From Tillus elongatus (lineage: Eukaryota > Arthropoda > Insecta > Coleoptera > Cleridae): a stretch of 64,000 nucleotides of DNA. The DNA lies in the NCBI GenBank assembly GCA_964006375.1, contig OZ023267.1:29324739-29388738 (forward strand). The letters are read 5' to 3'. This document shows, in pieces, positions 20,366 through 32,264 of the stretch. Position numbers and translations under genes: made by a program. Position 1 is the stretch's first letter; each line of letters starts with the position of its first letter. The notes beneath the pieces were generated by a model. It saw only the letters and a program-made list of their open reading frames with translations, did no database searches and was not told the DNA's origin.

Positions 20366-20427
20366 AATATGATGCATGGCCAGTTAGAAAATCCGACCCC
20401 TCATTGGCGCTGGCCATGCATCATATT
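20366..20427. repeat. 18-bp perfect inverted repeat at a Penelope 5' junction
   Basis: AATATGATGCATGGCCAG at 20366-20383 is the exact reverse complement of 20410-20427. The right arm lies within the first codons of the Penelope fragment, as if its 5' end was copied back during insertion. Confidence 0.8.
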
Positions 20428-21214
20428 CATACAGGGCACAAAATAGACTTCGATAATGCCAAAACAATAGCACCGGTTTACAACTTCAAAACGAGAATTA
20501 TCCGCGAAGCAATCGAGATTGAAAAACGTCCCGATTGTTTAAATAAGAGAGATGATGGTCTTCGCCTTCCGACTACTTGGAAACCTATTATATTTTCTTT
20601 ACAAACACACAAAAAGAACATAAATTCCACGGACAATTTTATTGCCCCATTATCTGCCTCAACAAATGCCGGTGACCCTCTTAATCCTCCTCATCCTCTA
20701 AGTACCGTGACCGAAGCCCCCCGCTTAATTGACGGTGACCCCACTACTTTGACTGATAACGAAGCAGGTAGACGAAACGACATATATAAGGCAAGACTTG
20801 CAACAAACTGCCAGATCTCTCTGAGGCCTAGGGTTGAACACACTGAGACCTCACAGACGATCTCCGGCGAGATTTGGAGAGTAGGCAGATTGAGGCCCCG
20901 TAATCGAGCTACAACAACCCAACCCACCTTTGTCCACCGCTCTAAGGAGTAGGCACATTGAGGCCTTAGAGTGTCCTTACATATTTCCTTTACCCACCTT
21001 TGTCCACCACTCTAAGGAGTAGGCAGATTGAGGCCTTAGAGTATCCTTACATATTTCCTTTCCCCATCTTCGTCCACCACTCTAAGGAGTAGGCAGATTG
21101 AGGCCTTAGAGTGTCCTTACATATTTCCTTTACCTCTTGAAAATGGTTCCAAAACAGGAACCGAAACGTCGGGTTTTCATAAATTCTGGACGCGGTTCAA
21201 CCCTACAACTAATT

Positions 21215-21222
<8 letters not shown>
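20404..21222 (+). pseudogene. Penelope-like element, C-terminal and 3' UTR fragment
   Basis: The frame from 20404 encodes ALAMHHIHTGHKIDF, VYNFKTRIIREAIEIEKRP and RDDGLRLPTTWKPI, the conserved C-terminal end of Penelope-type polyproteins after the GIY-YIG domain. A 3' UTR follows with three 70-bp repeats and the hairpin ATGGTTCCAAAACAGGAACC followed by GAAACGTCGGG, as seen in Penelope elements. The 5' part is missing. The same 3' UTR occurs at 34.14-34.41 kb. Confidence 0.82.
20930..21136. repeat. 70-bp tandem repeat in the Penelope 3' UTR
   Basis: Three units read CTTTGTCCACCNCTCTAAGG ... AGTAGGCAGATTGAGGCCTT ... TCCTTACATATTTCCTTT. The related copy at 34.25 kb has a single unit. Confidence 0.9.

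Positions 21223-21223
<1 letters not shown>

Positions 21224-21302
<79 letters not shown>
21224..21302. repeat. (TA)n microsatellite 5
   Basis: The array follows the Penelope 3' UTR directly and is followed directly by an M3 module. Confidence 0.95.
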
Positions 21303-21305
<3 letters not shown>

Positions 21306-21512
21306 ATATAAAAATTGAAACTGACCCCGGATATGTGTTCTAGGAGGTCTAATAAGCAGTCCTTTGAAAAAAAATTTCAAAATTCAAAAGTCGGGATCTT
21401 CTCGTTAGTGAGTTTTTTTAAGAAAATTCACTAAAAAGTCTGGCGGCAGCAAGTGCGTTAGAGTAGTGAATATTCATAAAAATGTTTTTAATAGCAAATA
21501 TGTTTTTTCCTA
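21303..21512 (+). repeat. M3 copy joined to a truncated M1 MITE
   Basis: M3 (CATATAAAAATTGAAACTGA to the hairpin TTAGTGAGTTTTTTTAAG) is followed at 21441 by the left 70 bp of M1 (GGCAGCAAGTGCGTTAGAGT). M1 is then cut off by an M2 copy. Confidence 0.75.
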
Positions 21513-21513
21513 A

Positions 21514-21840
21514 GTGAGATGTAAAACACGAATCACGTACCGTCACCTCGTTGCGGAACCAAGTAATATGTTGTCACGGCAGCCTCAAATAACACAAAAT
21601 GTAAAAAAATAGAGAATGTATACAACCAACTAACAATTTAGAAAATTGTCAGCACTAGCCCATTTCTACCCTAATATAGGGACAAAGTATCTAAGGCTAG
21701 ATGCATTCTCACCACAATTTAAACCGTGTACCGGTTACGCTCTTATTAGAGCTCATCAGTACGGCATACTAATTGCAGCGAAAATACACCTATAAAGTAA
21801 TACGACTATGGTAGCCAGCCTTCCAGTCCTGTCTTCTTTT
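21514..21840. mobile_element. M2 repeat, copy 1
   Basis: It contains GTCACCTCGTTGCGGAACCA, ATGTATACAACCAACTAACA, CTAGATGCATTCTCACCACA and TACACCTATAAAGTAATACG. The same modules appear at 24.7, 27.7 and 50.5 kb, often as palindromes. Confidence 0.8.
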
Positions 21841-22440
21841 GACGAAGGCCCCAAATTTGGTTACCGCTTTAACCTATATAGTAAAAATCATACCATATTT
21901 CATCAAACTAACTTTATTGTTTGAAAAAGTAAAAAATGTTCCGAAAATAAACTTAAGATATCCCCCAAAAAACTGGTCCGATTTTTCTGGCCAACGAATC
22001 TGTTCAAGCTATTTACCCACCTAGCAAGATATAATTATTCACAAAAAGCTTTCCGCCGGAACTGCCTAAAAAAATTGTCATGAAAATTTGCAAACAATTT
22101 TTCACGAAAATCGGAAAATAATTTTTTTACAAAAACTTATTAAACACCTATTACCAAAATGTCACAAAAATCTTACAAACAATGATTTCTACGGAAACAC
22201 CAACTATTTTTTTACAAAAATTTGGCTGAAGAGTACATACAATACAAATTATAAACCTAATCTATAACTATGTTTAAAAAATAGGAAAATGCCAAAAAAT
22301 ATTTCCAAAACTAGAGTCCGTAGGTATAGGGAGCTGCTCAATTTGAAAAAATTGAGTTACAACAGTTCGAATTTTCCCAAATTCAGTCAGTATTTGAGAG
22401 ATACGATCTCGATTTTTTCGACAAATAATAATAAACGAAA
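21841..22440. other. degenerate repeat-derived AT-rich DNA
   Basis: GGTTACCGCTTTAACCTATA near 21858 resembles the M1 interior. The remainder shows AAAATTTG-rich imperfect repetition. I see no gene. Confidence 0.5.
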
Positions 22441-22479
22441 AGCTCAATATATCCGTTATTATACAAGATGCGAAAAAAA

Positions 22480-23640
<1,161 letters not shown>

Positions 23641-23642
23641 TC

Positions 23643-23952
23643 GGGACGCAGCAAGTGCGTTATGGTAGCGAATTTTCATTAAATGCTTCAAATCTGAATA
23701 GCTCAATTTGCTATTAACCTATAAGGTTGACCAAGAAACGAGTTTTTCCGGGAACACTAAGTTTACTTTTGGAAATTTTTGTACATTTTCACACAATAAA
23801 GTTATTTTTATGAAACATGGCACATTGTTTTTACTATATAGGTTATACTGGTAACCAAAATTGATGCCTGCTTTCTTAAAAAGGAAACACACATATTTGC
23901 AATTAAAAACATTTTTATGAAAATTCACTACCATAACGCACTTGCTGCGTCC
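23643..23952 (-). mobile_element. M1 MITE, copy 2
   Basis: Full length, opposite orientation to copy 1, with ends GGACGCAGCAAGTGCGTTAT and ACCATAACGCACTTGCTGCG. A 71-codon frame is shared with copy 1, but most differences change the amino acid, so it is not under selection. Confidence 0.88.
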
Positions 23953-24041
23953 AGAGTTTTTTTTAATCGAACACGCCTTATGTTATTGCATTTTTGCATT
24001 TTCCATCGAAATATAATGCATGTTTGTAAGAAAAGATATTG

Positions 24042-24297
24042 GGGACACAGCAAGTGCGTTATGGTAGCGAATCTTTTTTAAATGCTTCACATTTGAATAG
24101 CTCAATGTGCTATTAACCTATAAGGTTGACCATGAGACCAGTTTTTTCGGGAACACTTTAAATTTACTTTCGGAAATTTTTGTACTTTCAAAGTTATTTT
24201 GGTTAAACATGGCATCTTGTTTCTACTATATTGGTTATACTGGTAACCACATTTGATTTTTATGAAAATTTATTATCATAACGCACTTGCTACGTCC
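24042..24297 (-). mobile_element. M1 MITE, copy 3 (internally deleted)
   Basis: Ends GGGGACACAGCAAGTGCG and CATAACGCACTTGCTACGTC are present. About 50 bp of the interior is missing compared with copies 1 and 2. Confidence 0.85.
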
Positions 24298-24629
24298 ACA
24301 CTTTTGTTGTTTATTGTTTAATTAATAAGGAAAAATACCTGCCATGTTTATAATTTGACAGGCACATTTCCTTTGTAAATAATTATTTTTTTCTGAAAAC
24401 CTTTTGTAACTTTACTGAAATTTGTAACACAATTTTTTTAAAGGCACTTGCAGTACTTACATATCATATTATATCTAAGACCAAATTTTAATTTTCTAGC
24501 TCCATATAAAATATAAATTTTTTCAAATAATCGCTAACTGGGACTCTAAAACCGATCTCCAAGGTCCATTTAAATTTACAGAATTAGTTTTAATAATATA
24601 TCTTAGTAATAGTGTGCAATTCTTATACA

Positions 24630-24890
24630 AATTCACTACTATAACGCACTTGCTGTGTCCCGAATTTTTTTATTTATTTGACATGCTAAAATTAACGGCG
24701 TTTGAAACTTTGTCCTGGTGTTAGGAAATAAATGGTCCAAGACTGACATTACACAATTCTTAGTTGATTGTACAGCTCTATCTATTATATTTTGTGTAAA
24801 CTAGTGCTGTGACAACATACTACCTGGTCCTGCACCGAGAGGACGTCCCTGTCGTATCTCTCTCACAACGTTATCCAGGCTGATAACCTG
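24630..24890. repeat. M1 end fragment and M2 fragment
   Basis: CACTACTATAACGCACTTGC ends at 24660 (M1 right end). From about 24700 an M2 fragment follows, with GACAACATACTACCTGGTCC at 24811. Confidence 0.7.
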
Positions 24891-25289
24891 CGACAACCTC
24901 CAATGTTTAGATTTTCATCTACAACTTATTTGAATAGCATAGCAATACATATAGCGTCATCTGTCTTTGTCAGACATTGTAAATATTGCATTACATAATC
25001 TGAAGGGATGTCGAGGATTATTTTATTATTAATTTCAAATAACTTTGATCAAACGACTTGAAAATTGGTACGCAACCACGTCTGTCTATGTTCTTTTATG
25101 TTGTAAATATTCGTTTCAATCCCCTAGAAAATTTGAGAGATATTGCGTTTTAAAAAATATTTTTTTAATTTTTACTAAGAAAAATTGGCCGTTAAGATGT
25201 GATGAACAAACTCATCCAAGCCATTAGCAAAATAACGGTAATTCTCAAATTTAGTCCAAATCAGTGAAGTATTTTTTGTTATCGGTTGG

Positions 25290-25292
<3 letters not shown>
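24891..25292 (+). other. intron D-E, unique sequence
   Basis: No gene or clear repeat is visible; a 60-codon frame at 25045 has no recognisable domain. Confidence 0.5.
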
Positions 25293-25373
<81 letters not shown>

Positions 25374-25500
25374 TTTAACTGACCATGGAAATGGGTTCCA
25401 GAGGCCCAAATTCGTGCTCATTTGAAGAAATTTTCCGAAAGTCTCACCATCGATACCTCTCTATTAGTGAATTTTCTTAATGAAAATTCACTAAATTGAA
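25293..25500 (+). repeat. (TA)n microsatellite 7 with M3 copy
   Basis: The array spans 25293-25371. M3 follows (CATGGAAATGGGTTCCAGAG, CATCGATACCTCTCTATTAG), ending in the hairpin TTAGTGAATTTTCTTAATG with its complement ATTCACTAA. Confidence 0.9.
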
Positions 25501-25736
25501 AGACTTTATTTTTAACCAAAGATTTTAGTTAAGTGAGCACTACACACCAGTATTTTCTAGCTATCACAGTATTTGTTGGTAAGTGTATAGGGAGATAAAA
25601 GAAAAAAGTTAAGGAGTTAGATTAACATTCTTAAGACACGTTTTGCCATTGTGAAAAGCAAGGTCAGATGCATCCTTGTTCTTTTTGAAGATTGACAGTG
25701 ACTGAATGAGCCAGTTCTCAAAGTCAAAACTCTAAT

Positions 25737-25846
<110 letters not shown>

Positions 25847-26045
25847 GTTTGAAATAGGTTTCAAGCGTAAATAATTGTAGGTGTAATTCTAAATTAGTTG
25901 AAGGGATTCGTATTTTCCACATCACTGTTAACTATTACTTGTTATGGATTCTTGTAATCTTTTTGGGTTATTAATAAATAGAAACAAAAATTTTGGTAGT
26001 GTATTAGAATTGAAAGCTTAAGAAAATATTTTTATTTTATTTTAG

Positions 26046-26306
26046 TTCTACCAGTTTAGACATTTCACCATTGATGGGGATAAAGAAACAGAAAACTCCA
26101 CCGAAGAAGCCGCCCCGACCAAAGGCTGCTTTAAACAAAACAGTGCCTATGACGATACGCCAACTTCCGCAAGAGTTTTTTGAATCAGACAGCAGCAGCA
26201 GCAGCAGAAAAGGTTCACCAGATACAATATTAATGGACAACCATGACCCTGGGGTTATGAGTCCAAAATCGTACTTGTCTATGCCATCAGTAAAATCTTT
26301 CCCAAG
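26046..26306 (+). CDS. KIAA1549-like membrane protein, exon E
   Basis: The acceptor TTTTATTTTAG and the donor GTGAGT bound a 261-bp exon; its first base completes the Ser codon of exon D and it ends with two bases of an Arg codon. It encodes cytoplasmic tail with a proline-rich basic motif (KTPPKKPPRPKAAL) that fits SH3 binding. An acidic serine run (ESDSSSSSRKGSP) typical of kinase substrates follows, then GVMSPKSYLSMPSVKSFPR. Function is inferred from composition only. Confidence 0.75.
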
Positions 26307-26685
26307 GTGAGTCCAAAAGAATTTGACATAGTTTCGCTGAAAATCTCTTGTCCCGGCTACATCTGATATTGTTTTTATACACATACTTAGCCAGCTAAAT
26401 AGTTTTGTTTTGGTAAATTTTATTTAACTCTTTTAATGTAGGTACAAGATAACTTTTATTTGTATAAATTCCCAATTTTATTTATATAAGTTGTGTCAGA
26501 GAATTTTATCTATGCCCGACTTTTTTTATTGTACATGTATTAACTTACATAATTTAGTAAATAGTTTTGGCCGAAATATGTTTGACACTTGACATTGATG
26601 CTTCCCAAAAGTCGTGAGTACCAGCTTCAGATTTTGATGTACAAAAATTAAAATTCCTTATTAGTTAGTTGCTTAAAATCAATTA

Positions 26686-27090
26686 GATGGCCTCGGAAGC
26701 TCAAGTCCGGGGTCGAGAAGTCAGGGGCCAAAGAATTCCAGGGGGCAAGCTGGAAGTCCTTCCTGTTCTTGCGTCATCTTTCAAGAATTCCTGCCCCATT
26801 CGAAACCGTTTTGACCAGACAAACCAAAAAGCGTGTAATTCATTTACCAGCAAGACCTCTGACAAATGAAGATCTTCTGAAAGTTGCTGGTAAAATGAAA
26901 ATCCCATATTTTAGAGGTGTATATAAGCGTGACGCTTTTCCATCAAGTGGACCACGTAAAAATGAGTCAATTTTAATGAATGTACAAACAAACAAGAGTC
27001 TGGCAATCATTGGGTTGGAGTTAAGAAACGTGGTGATACCTTTGACTCGTATGGAAACTTGAATCCACCATACGAGTTGCAACGTTAATA
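26686..27090 (+). pseudogene. Maverick/adintovirus-type cysteine protease relic
   Basis: The frame from 26769 encodes LPARPLTNEDLLKVAG, IPYFRGVYKRDAFP and PRKNESI, the conserved N-terminal part of the adenain-like (C5) protease of Mavericks/Polintons. From about 26990 the matching continuation appears in a different frame, with the catalytic-histidine motif NHWVGV and then DSYGNLNPPYELQR before a stop. The frame break makes it inactive. In complete elements this enzyme matures capsid proteins. No other Maverick gene is recognisable next to it, so only a fragment lies in intron E-F. Confidence 0.72.
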
Positions 27091-27392
27091 ATAATAAAAG
27101 ATCTACAATGCCATAGTAAGAAGCGAATTATTCACAAGCTTGTTTTAACGACAGTGAGATCGCAGACTTTTGGAAAAATCACTTCTAATGAATTATTTTT
27201 CCAACTGTTCAAGCATTATTCTCATTGGCCCGTCCGAGAAGCGAACCCGGAATACCCCGCTTCGCAAACTGTCTAACACTACTTTTACATTATTTTTTAC
27301 GAGATTCAACTTAGACATCCACTTAATTTCAATTTAAGTTACATATTTTTAATTGTGGTTAATAATTACTTTAACATTGTTTATCTTTTAAG

Positions 27393-27598
27393 GGGTAACA
27401 TGCCTGAACCATTAAATAAAGTACTGGAACCTGTAAGTGTCTTACATTTAGATATGCCCGATGAAGAAAACAATGATACGAATCAAGAAAAACATTACAA
27501 GCCAACGTTAATGAGACACGGAAGCGTTGGTGCCGTAGAAGACCCAGGAATAATTGGACCCGTTGTTTGGGACTGGCACTGCCAAAGGCTTAACCATG
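27393..27598 (+). CDS. KIAA1549-like membrane protein, exon F
   Basis: The acceptor TTATCTTTTAAG and the donor GTATGT bound a 206-bp exon, in phase with exons E and G. It encodes cytoplasmic tail: NMPEPLNKVLEPVSVLHLDM, an acidic Asn-rich stretch, then MRHGSVGAVEDPGIIGPVVW and DWHCQRL. The compact conserved-looking GIIGPVVWDWHCQ segment is the least repetitive part of the tail. Confidence 0.75.
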
Positions 27599-27686
27599 GT
27601 ATGTGACTAAAACAATTGGTACTATGACAGAAAACAACGCTACAATGACCAAAACCTTTTAAATTCCATGATAGAGAATGAACATT

Positions 27687-28026
27687 GTGAGATGTACGAC
27701 AGGGTCTCCATGTCGGTGCGGAGCCAGATAGTAACTTGTCACGTCAGCTCCAGTTAACACAAAATGTGATAAATAGAGACTGTGTACAACCAACCAATAT
27801 GTTTTTGTAAATTGTCAGCGCTGGCCCATTTATTCCCTAAGACCAAGACAATGTAGGTAAGGCTAGATGTAATCTCGTCATTAGTAGAAACGCTGACAAT
27901 TTACAAAAGTGGTTGATTGGTTATACACAGTCTCTATTTATAACATTTTTTGTTAACTGGAACTTTGTGGCAACATACTACCTGGTTCGGCACCGAGATG
28001 GCGACCCTGTCGTACATCTCACAACG
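27687..28026. mobile_element. M2 repeat, copy 2 (palindromic form)
   Basis: Arms at about 27687-27825 (TGAGATGTACGACAGGGTCT ... GTAAATTGTCAGCG) and 27890-28026 (CGCTGACAATTTACAAAAG ... CCTGTCGTACATCTCACAA) are reverse complements. The spacer holds TAAGGCTAGATGTAATCTCG. The sequence to about 28160 continues with M2-like modules. Confidence 0.82.
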
Positions 28027-28440
28027 TTCCAGTAGGCTGGTTGCCTTAGCTGTATTACTTTATGTGTGTTCTTGCTGTATTTAGTACACCGTACTGACTA
28101 GCGCTAATTATAGCGAAATCGGTCTGCGTTTCTACTTATGGTGAGAATACATCTGGCCTTACGTAGAAAAATTAATTAATTACACTAAATTTATACAGAT
28201 ATAAAGACTATCTGGCTTCACAAATACTTGTTTTTTCTCTGCAATCGGTTTTTCACAGAAGAAATAACCAAGCGTTTATGAAGTAAGAAAAAAGTGTATA
28301 TTTAGTATGGAACGGTTTAGCCTAGTTAGGCCAACAACAATCAGTAAATTAATTACATTTAATTTTAGAAAAGTTAAATCTGACAATTCAATTTATTGTA
28401 AAATTTTCTAATCCTTATTTTAATGATTTATTTTGATTAG

Positions 28441-28624
28441 GAGTCAGCATGGATGAAGGAATGAACGATCTTAAAACGACAAGTAGCATAACAAAAATGA
28501 GAAAACGCTTCCACGATTTACTAGACGACACATTCAGCTTATTTGGGAGCAGAAGAGAAAGTCCTGTTGATACTTCCAGGCCACCTGCGATTGAAGTTAA
28601 AAGCCATTCGGCTGCAAATACCAG
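28441..28624 (+). CDS. KIAA1549-like membrane protein, exon G
   Basis: The acceptor ATTTTGATTAG and the donor GTAACA bound a 184-bp exon in phase with its neighbours. It encodes SMDEGMNDLKTTSSITKMRK, then RFHDLLDDTFSLFGSRRESP, a short helix-forming segment with an RRES phosphosite-like motif, and a Ser/Ala-rich end. It is followed in the intron by a - strand LINE. Confidence 0.75.
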
Positions 28625-28862
28625 GTAACAATTTAGGATCTAAGAATATCATCACAGTTTGTATGCGATGTTGCCTTTTCCATACAACCATGATTCTCTG
28701 TAGCTCCTTTCATTCCATTATAGCTATAGCAATTGAACCAGGCTTTCTAGGAGTTTGCTCTTGGTCTACCTTTTTCCTCTTTTCCACTAGCTCTTTTTAA
28801 TTCCATTCAAAAGCAAAGGACTCGACTGATAAATGATCGTGAAATAATGAAATATACCCCAA

Positions 28863-31150
28863 TGTCTAATCATCGAACACCGAACGCCTCCCTGGAAAGT
28901 TTGTATTCATGCCCACGGAACAACTATCATAATTCCGAGTAAACAGGGTGTCCAACGGTATTCCTGTAAAACCATGTAAGATACGATACGTGAAAATCAG
29001 GTCACCGCGTTCACGTCTCTCAACAAATGATGTCATGCCCCATATTTGTAACCTAACCTCGTAGCTAGGCCTGAGAATGCCATAAGGTAATCGGCTTGCT
29101 GCTTGCTGCACTCTTTCCAGTCGGTCACGGTCTCTTGATAAGTTTGGGTACCAGGCTGGCCCGCAATACTCCATTAGAGGTCTAATGTATGTAGTGTATA
29201 CAAGTCTAGCACACTGAGGATTAATATAGTGAAAAGACTTATGCATCATGTACAGGATACGATAGGCTTTGGAACAGATACTGAACACATGCGCAGACTA
29301 TGTCAATTCTTCAGTCACGATGACTCCCAGATCGGTCTGCTGTTTTACCGTTGCAAGCTGGGCTCCATATATTTATGGAATTTTGGTGTTGTTTCCGCCA
29401 ATGTGCCACACTGAACAGTTGGAGTGGTCGAGGGTGAGCAACCATGACTTGCACCAATCATCTAGCTTGATCAGGTCTTCCTGGATATCACTGTGATAAA
29501 CGAGTGGGTCGTTGTATATCGTGATGTCGTCGACGAAAGAAGCGCTTTCAGATCTAATAATCAGTGGTAGATCAGCAACAGCAGGGGGCTGAGGACTGAT
29601 CCTTGGGGAACACCACTCACCACAGGTCGGAGAGCGGAGTATGCACCATTCACGCGTACACGAAAAGTTCGGTTGCTGAGGAAAGCTTTAATCCACAAAA
29701 GCAGATCTCCACCAATTCCGCAAGATGACAACTTTGCACAAAGGCGCCTCAAAGGTACTCGGTCAAATGCTTTGGAGACATCTAGGTAAACAACGTCGAC
29801 AGATCTCCTGCTATCCACCAGTTTTGTCCAATGGTCAGCACAGGTCAGTAAGTTTGTGAGTGTCGAGCGGCCGGACGTAAAACCATGTTGGTTCTGCGGG
29901 TTGATGTGGTTTTCAAGAAGGAACGTCTGCATGCTTTTACAAATGATGGATTCCATAATTTAAGATACTAAAGGTATCAGACTTATTTGACGATCATTCG
30001 TCAAATAAGTCCGTTCTCGAATACTCCAATAACGTCCGCAGTGAGCCAGGATTGGGGCAGGAGATGAGACGAAAAAGGAGATTCCACAATTATGGCGAGA
30101 GGAGTGGCCAGCGCAAATCCACATCTCTTCAGCACTTAGGCAATTATTCGGTCCGGGCCAGGTGAGAAATTTTCAGAGTGTTTGGCTATTTCCATCAGTA
30201 TATCACCTGAGGTAAAATACATCGAAGACAACGGGCTAGGTGGCACGGGAAAATTGATACCTGGCAGGGAATCTGCTGATTCCTCGATGTAGTTCCTCAC
30301 GAAACACTCAGCCAACAATTCAGCCTACTCCTCATCGGTTGTAGTAATGGAGCCATCAGAGACTCTCAGTGCAGAATGAGTTACTCTTGATGTTAGTGAC
30401 GATCGAATATGCTTGTAAAACTTCTTGTTGTTTCCACTGGGCAAGAGTTTTCTTTCGTATTCCTTCCGCGCCAGAGCGATCTTGGAGTTAAGTAGATTGA
30501 AGAACTGTCGGTAGCGTGTGTAAGAAAAATCAAGACCAGAACGTTTGTAGATCCTCCTCATCAAAGTTTTTTCCTACGGATTAACTCTAAAAGGGATTCT
30601 CTTATCCAGAGCTTAGTGGGGTTAACTTTAATAACTTTGCAATGAGAATACTTATCGATACTAAAGCCCGATAAAAACAGTTCAATTGCTCCTTCACGCA
30701 GAGGCCACTTAAAATGCCATTCCAATCAAGCAAAGAAAGTGCTCGACTCAACAGCTCATAGTCAACGACTTTAAGAATTTTGAGGTTGTTTCGGGTGGCT
30801 GAGTTACAGCTTGTCGGTTGAAGGACAGCACGCAATGGTCCGATTTTGTGAATGGTGGCAAGTATTCGACATCAGTAATAAGTTCTCTGACATTGGTAAA
30901 TACAAGGTCGAGGAGGGACGGTTGTTGATTTACTCTAAATCTGGTGTTGCAAGATACATGGTGTACGAGGCCTCCCTTCTCCGTTGCTTCGATAATTGGT
31001 TGGGATGGCGCATCAGACTGAGGGTTCGGCCAAGTGATATAGGGCATGTTAAGGTGACCGACTAACACCAGATTATGATGAAGTTCTGCGAGATAGCCAA
31101 CGGCATCAAATAGCTCATCTTCACTGGACTAGAATTTTAGCCAAATCGAT
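28863..31150 (-). mobile_element. CR1/L2-type LINE, 5'-truncated and broken
   Basis: On the - strand the pieces run from an endonuclease C-terminus (PSLLDLVFTNVRELI, FTKSDHCVLSFN) through a linker (RYRQFFNLLNSKIALARKEY) to the RT. RT motifs visible are FSPGPD, QHGFTSGRSTLTNLLTC, VVYLDVSKAFDRVP and VVSGVPQGSVLSPLL, followed by IRPLMEYCGPAW and RLERVQQAASRL. Stops and frameshifts break it into at least six pieces. The order fits a CR1/L2-like LINE. It sits antisense in intron G-H of the KIAA1549-like gene. Confidence 0.85.
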
Positions 31151-31487
31151 TAGGCTTTATTTTTCCGTAAGACTTGTACAGATTTCTGACAATAAACGCA
31201 ATGTTCCAAACCTACCTAACACAAGCACACATACACGCTAATATACACCTACCAATTATAATATATCAAATCTGAAAATGCCTTCAATACATTTGGTAAG
31301 AAATTTTTGCAAGCCACTTTCTTATATTAAACATGCAAAATTTTGACACTGGCGTTTTCTCCATTTTATGCATTACATATAGCAGGAGCCCGATAAGATA
31401 AGAGTTAAGCTTATGTTCCATGTTTTCCAACTTATATTTGTAACAATATTCAGATGCTTTACCAACTTTTTTTTTATTTCACATCAG

Positions 31488-31794
31488 ACCAACTGAAGAT
31501 GACGACGTTCACGTAAACTTGCGCCCTAGGCCGAAAACGACAGACTCAAGGAGAGCTATGCAGACACCAAATAAAGGCAGTCCCAGAGGAGCATGGACGA
31601 GTATTGCTCCTTCACCTATGGTTAGACCTCTTAGCGCCGGACCTGTAGCACCCCCTCTAGTAAATGTGGACCACGTTCTAGCATCAGGTAGTTTCAGGTC
31701 AAATGATCCAGCAGTTCCACTGATTGCTGCCATTAAATCTGAAATACAAAAATGTTCTTTGCCTGGAAGTACCACGGATTTAAAGAATGCTTGA
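31488..31794 (+). CDS. KIAA1549-like membrane protein, terminal exon H
   Basis: The acceptor TTATTTCACATCAG opens the last coding exon; its first base completes the Arg codon of exon G and TGA is at 31792-31794. It encodes DDDVHVNLRPRPKTT, a Pro/Ser/Arg-rich region (PNKGSPRGAW, APSPMVRPLSAGPVAPPLV) and the C-terminus DPAVPLIAAIKSEIQKC, which resembles the conserved amphipathic end of KIAA1549-family tails. The eight exons supply 1985 bp with consistent phases. Orthology is likely but was not tested by search. Confidence 0.78.
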
Positions 31795-31927
31795 ATGATT
31801 AATTCATTTATTTTGTGAATATACATATCTTGTTGCAACAGACAAGTTTCTTGGAAGAAATGAATATTTGAATATTTAGTACCGTTATCCGAGTCAAATC
31901 TTTTTGTATAAAAAAAAAACAACGCAC

Positions 31928-31933
31928 AATAAA
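31928..31933 (+). terminator. polyadenylation signal of the KIAA1549-like gene
   Basis: AATAAA lies 134 bp after the stop codon, a plausible distance for the 3' end. The 3' UTR from 31795 has no other features. Confidence 0.5.
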
Positions 31934-32264
31934 TTTCCACTCAGAAAATACAGGGAAGTTGGAGTATTGGCATTTGTTCAACCTATTTTCAAATTATTTA
32001 AACAAATATCAGTAGAGCAATAATTGTTTAGAAACAGAATTACGAACAAATATGTATCCACCACAACCTTGTAAGGACAAATAATTGCTTCATATATTTA
32101 AAATTTGCTAAGTTTACAAATACCCTCAATTTTTTATATATCTGTAAGTATTTATTGAATTGTTAATATTTCATGGAAAAGACACTTCTCCCAACGTTTC
32201 AACACACTGGACGTACAGTGTCAATATTTACTCTAGGTAGATAGTGCAATCCAGTTTGCATATA

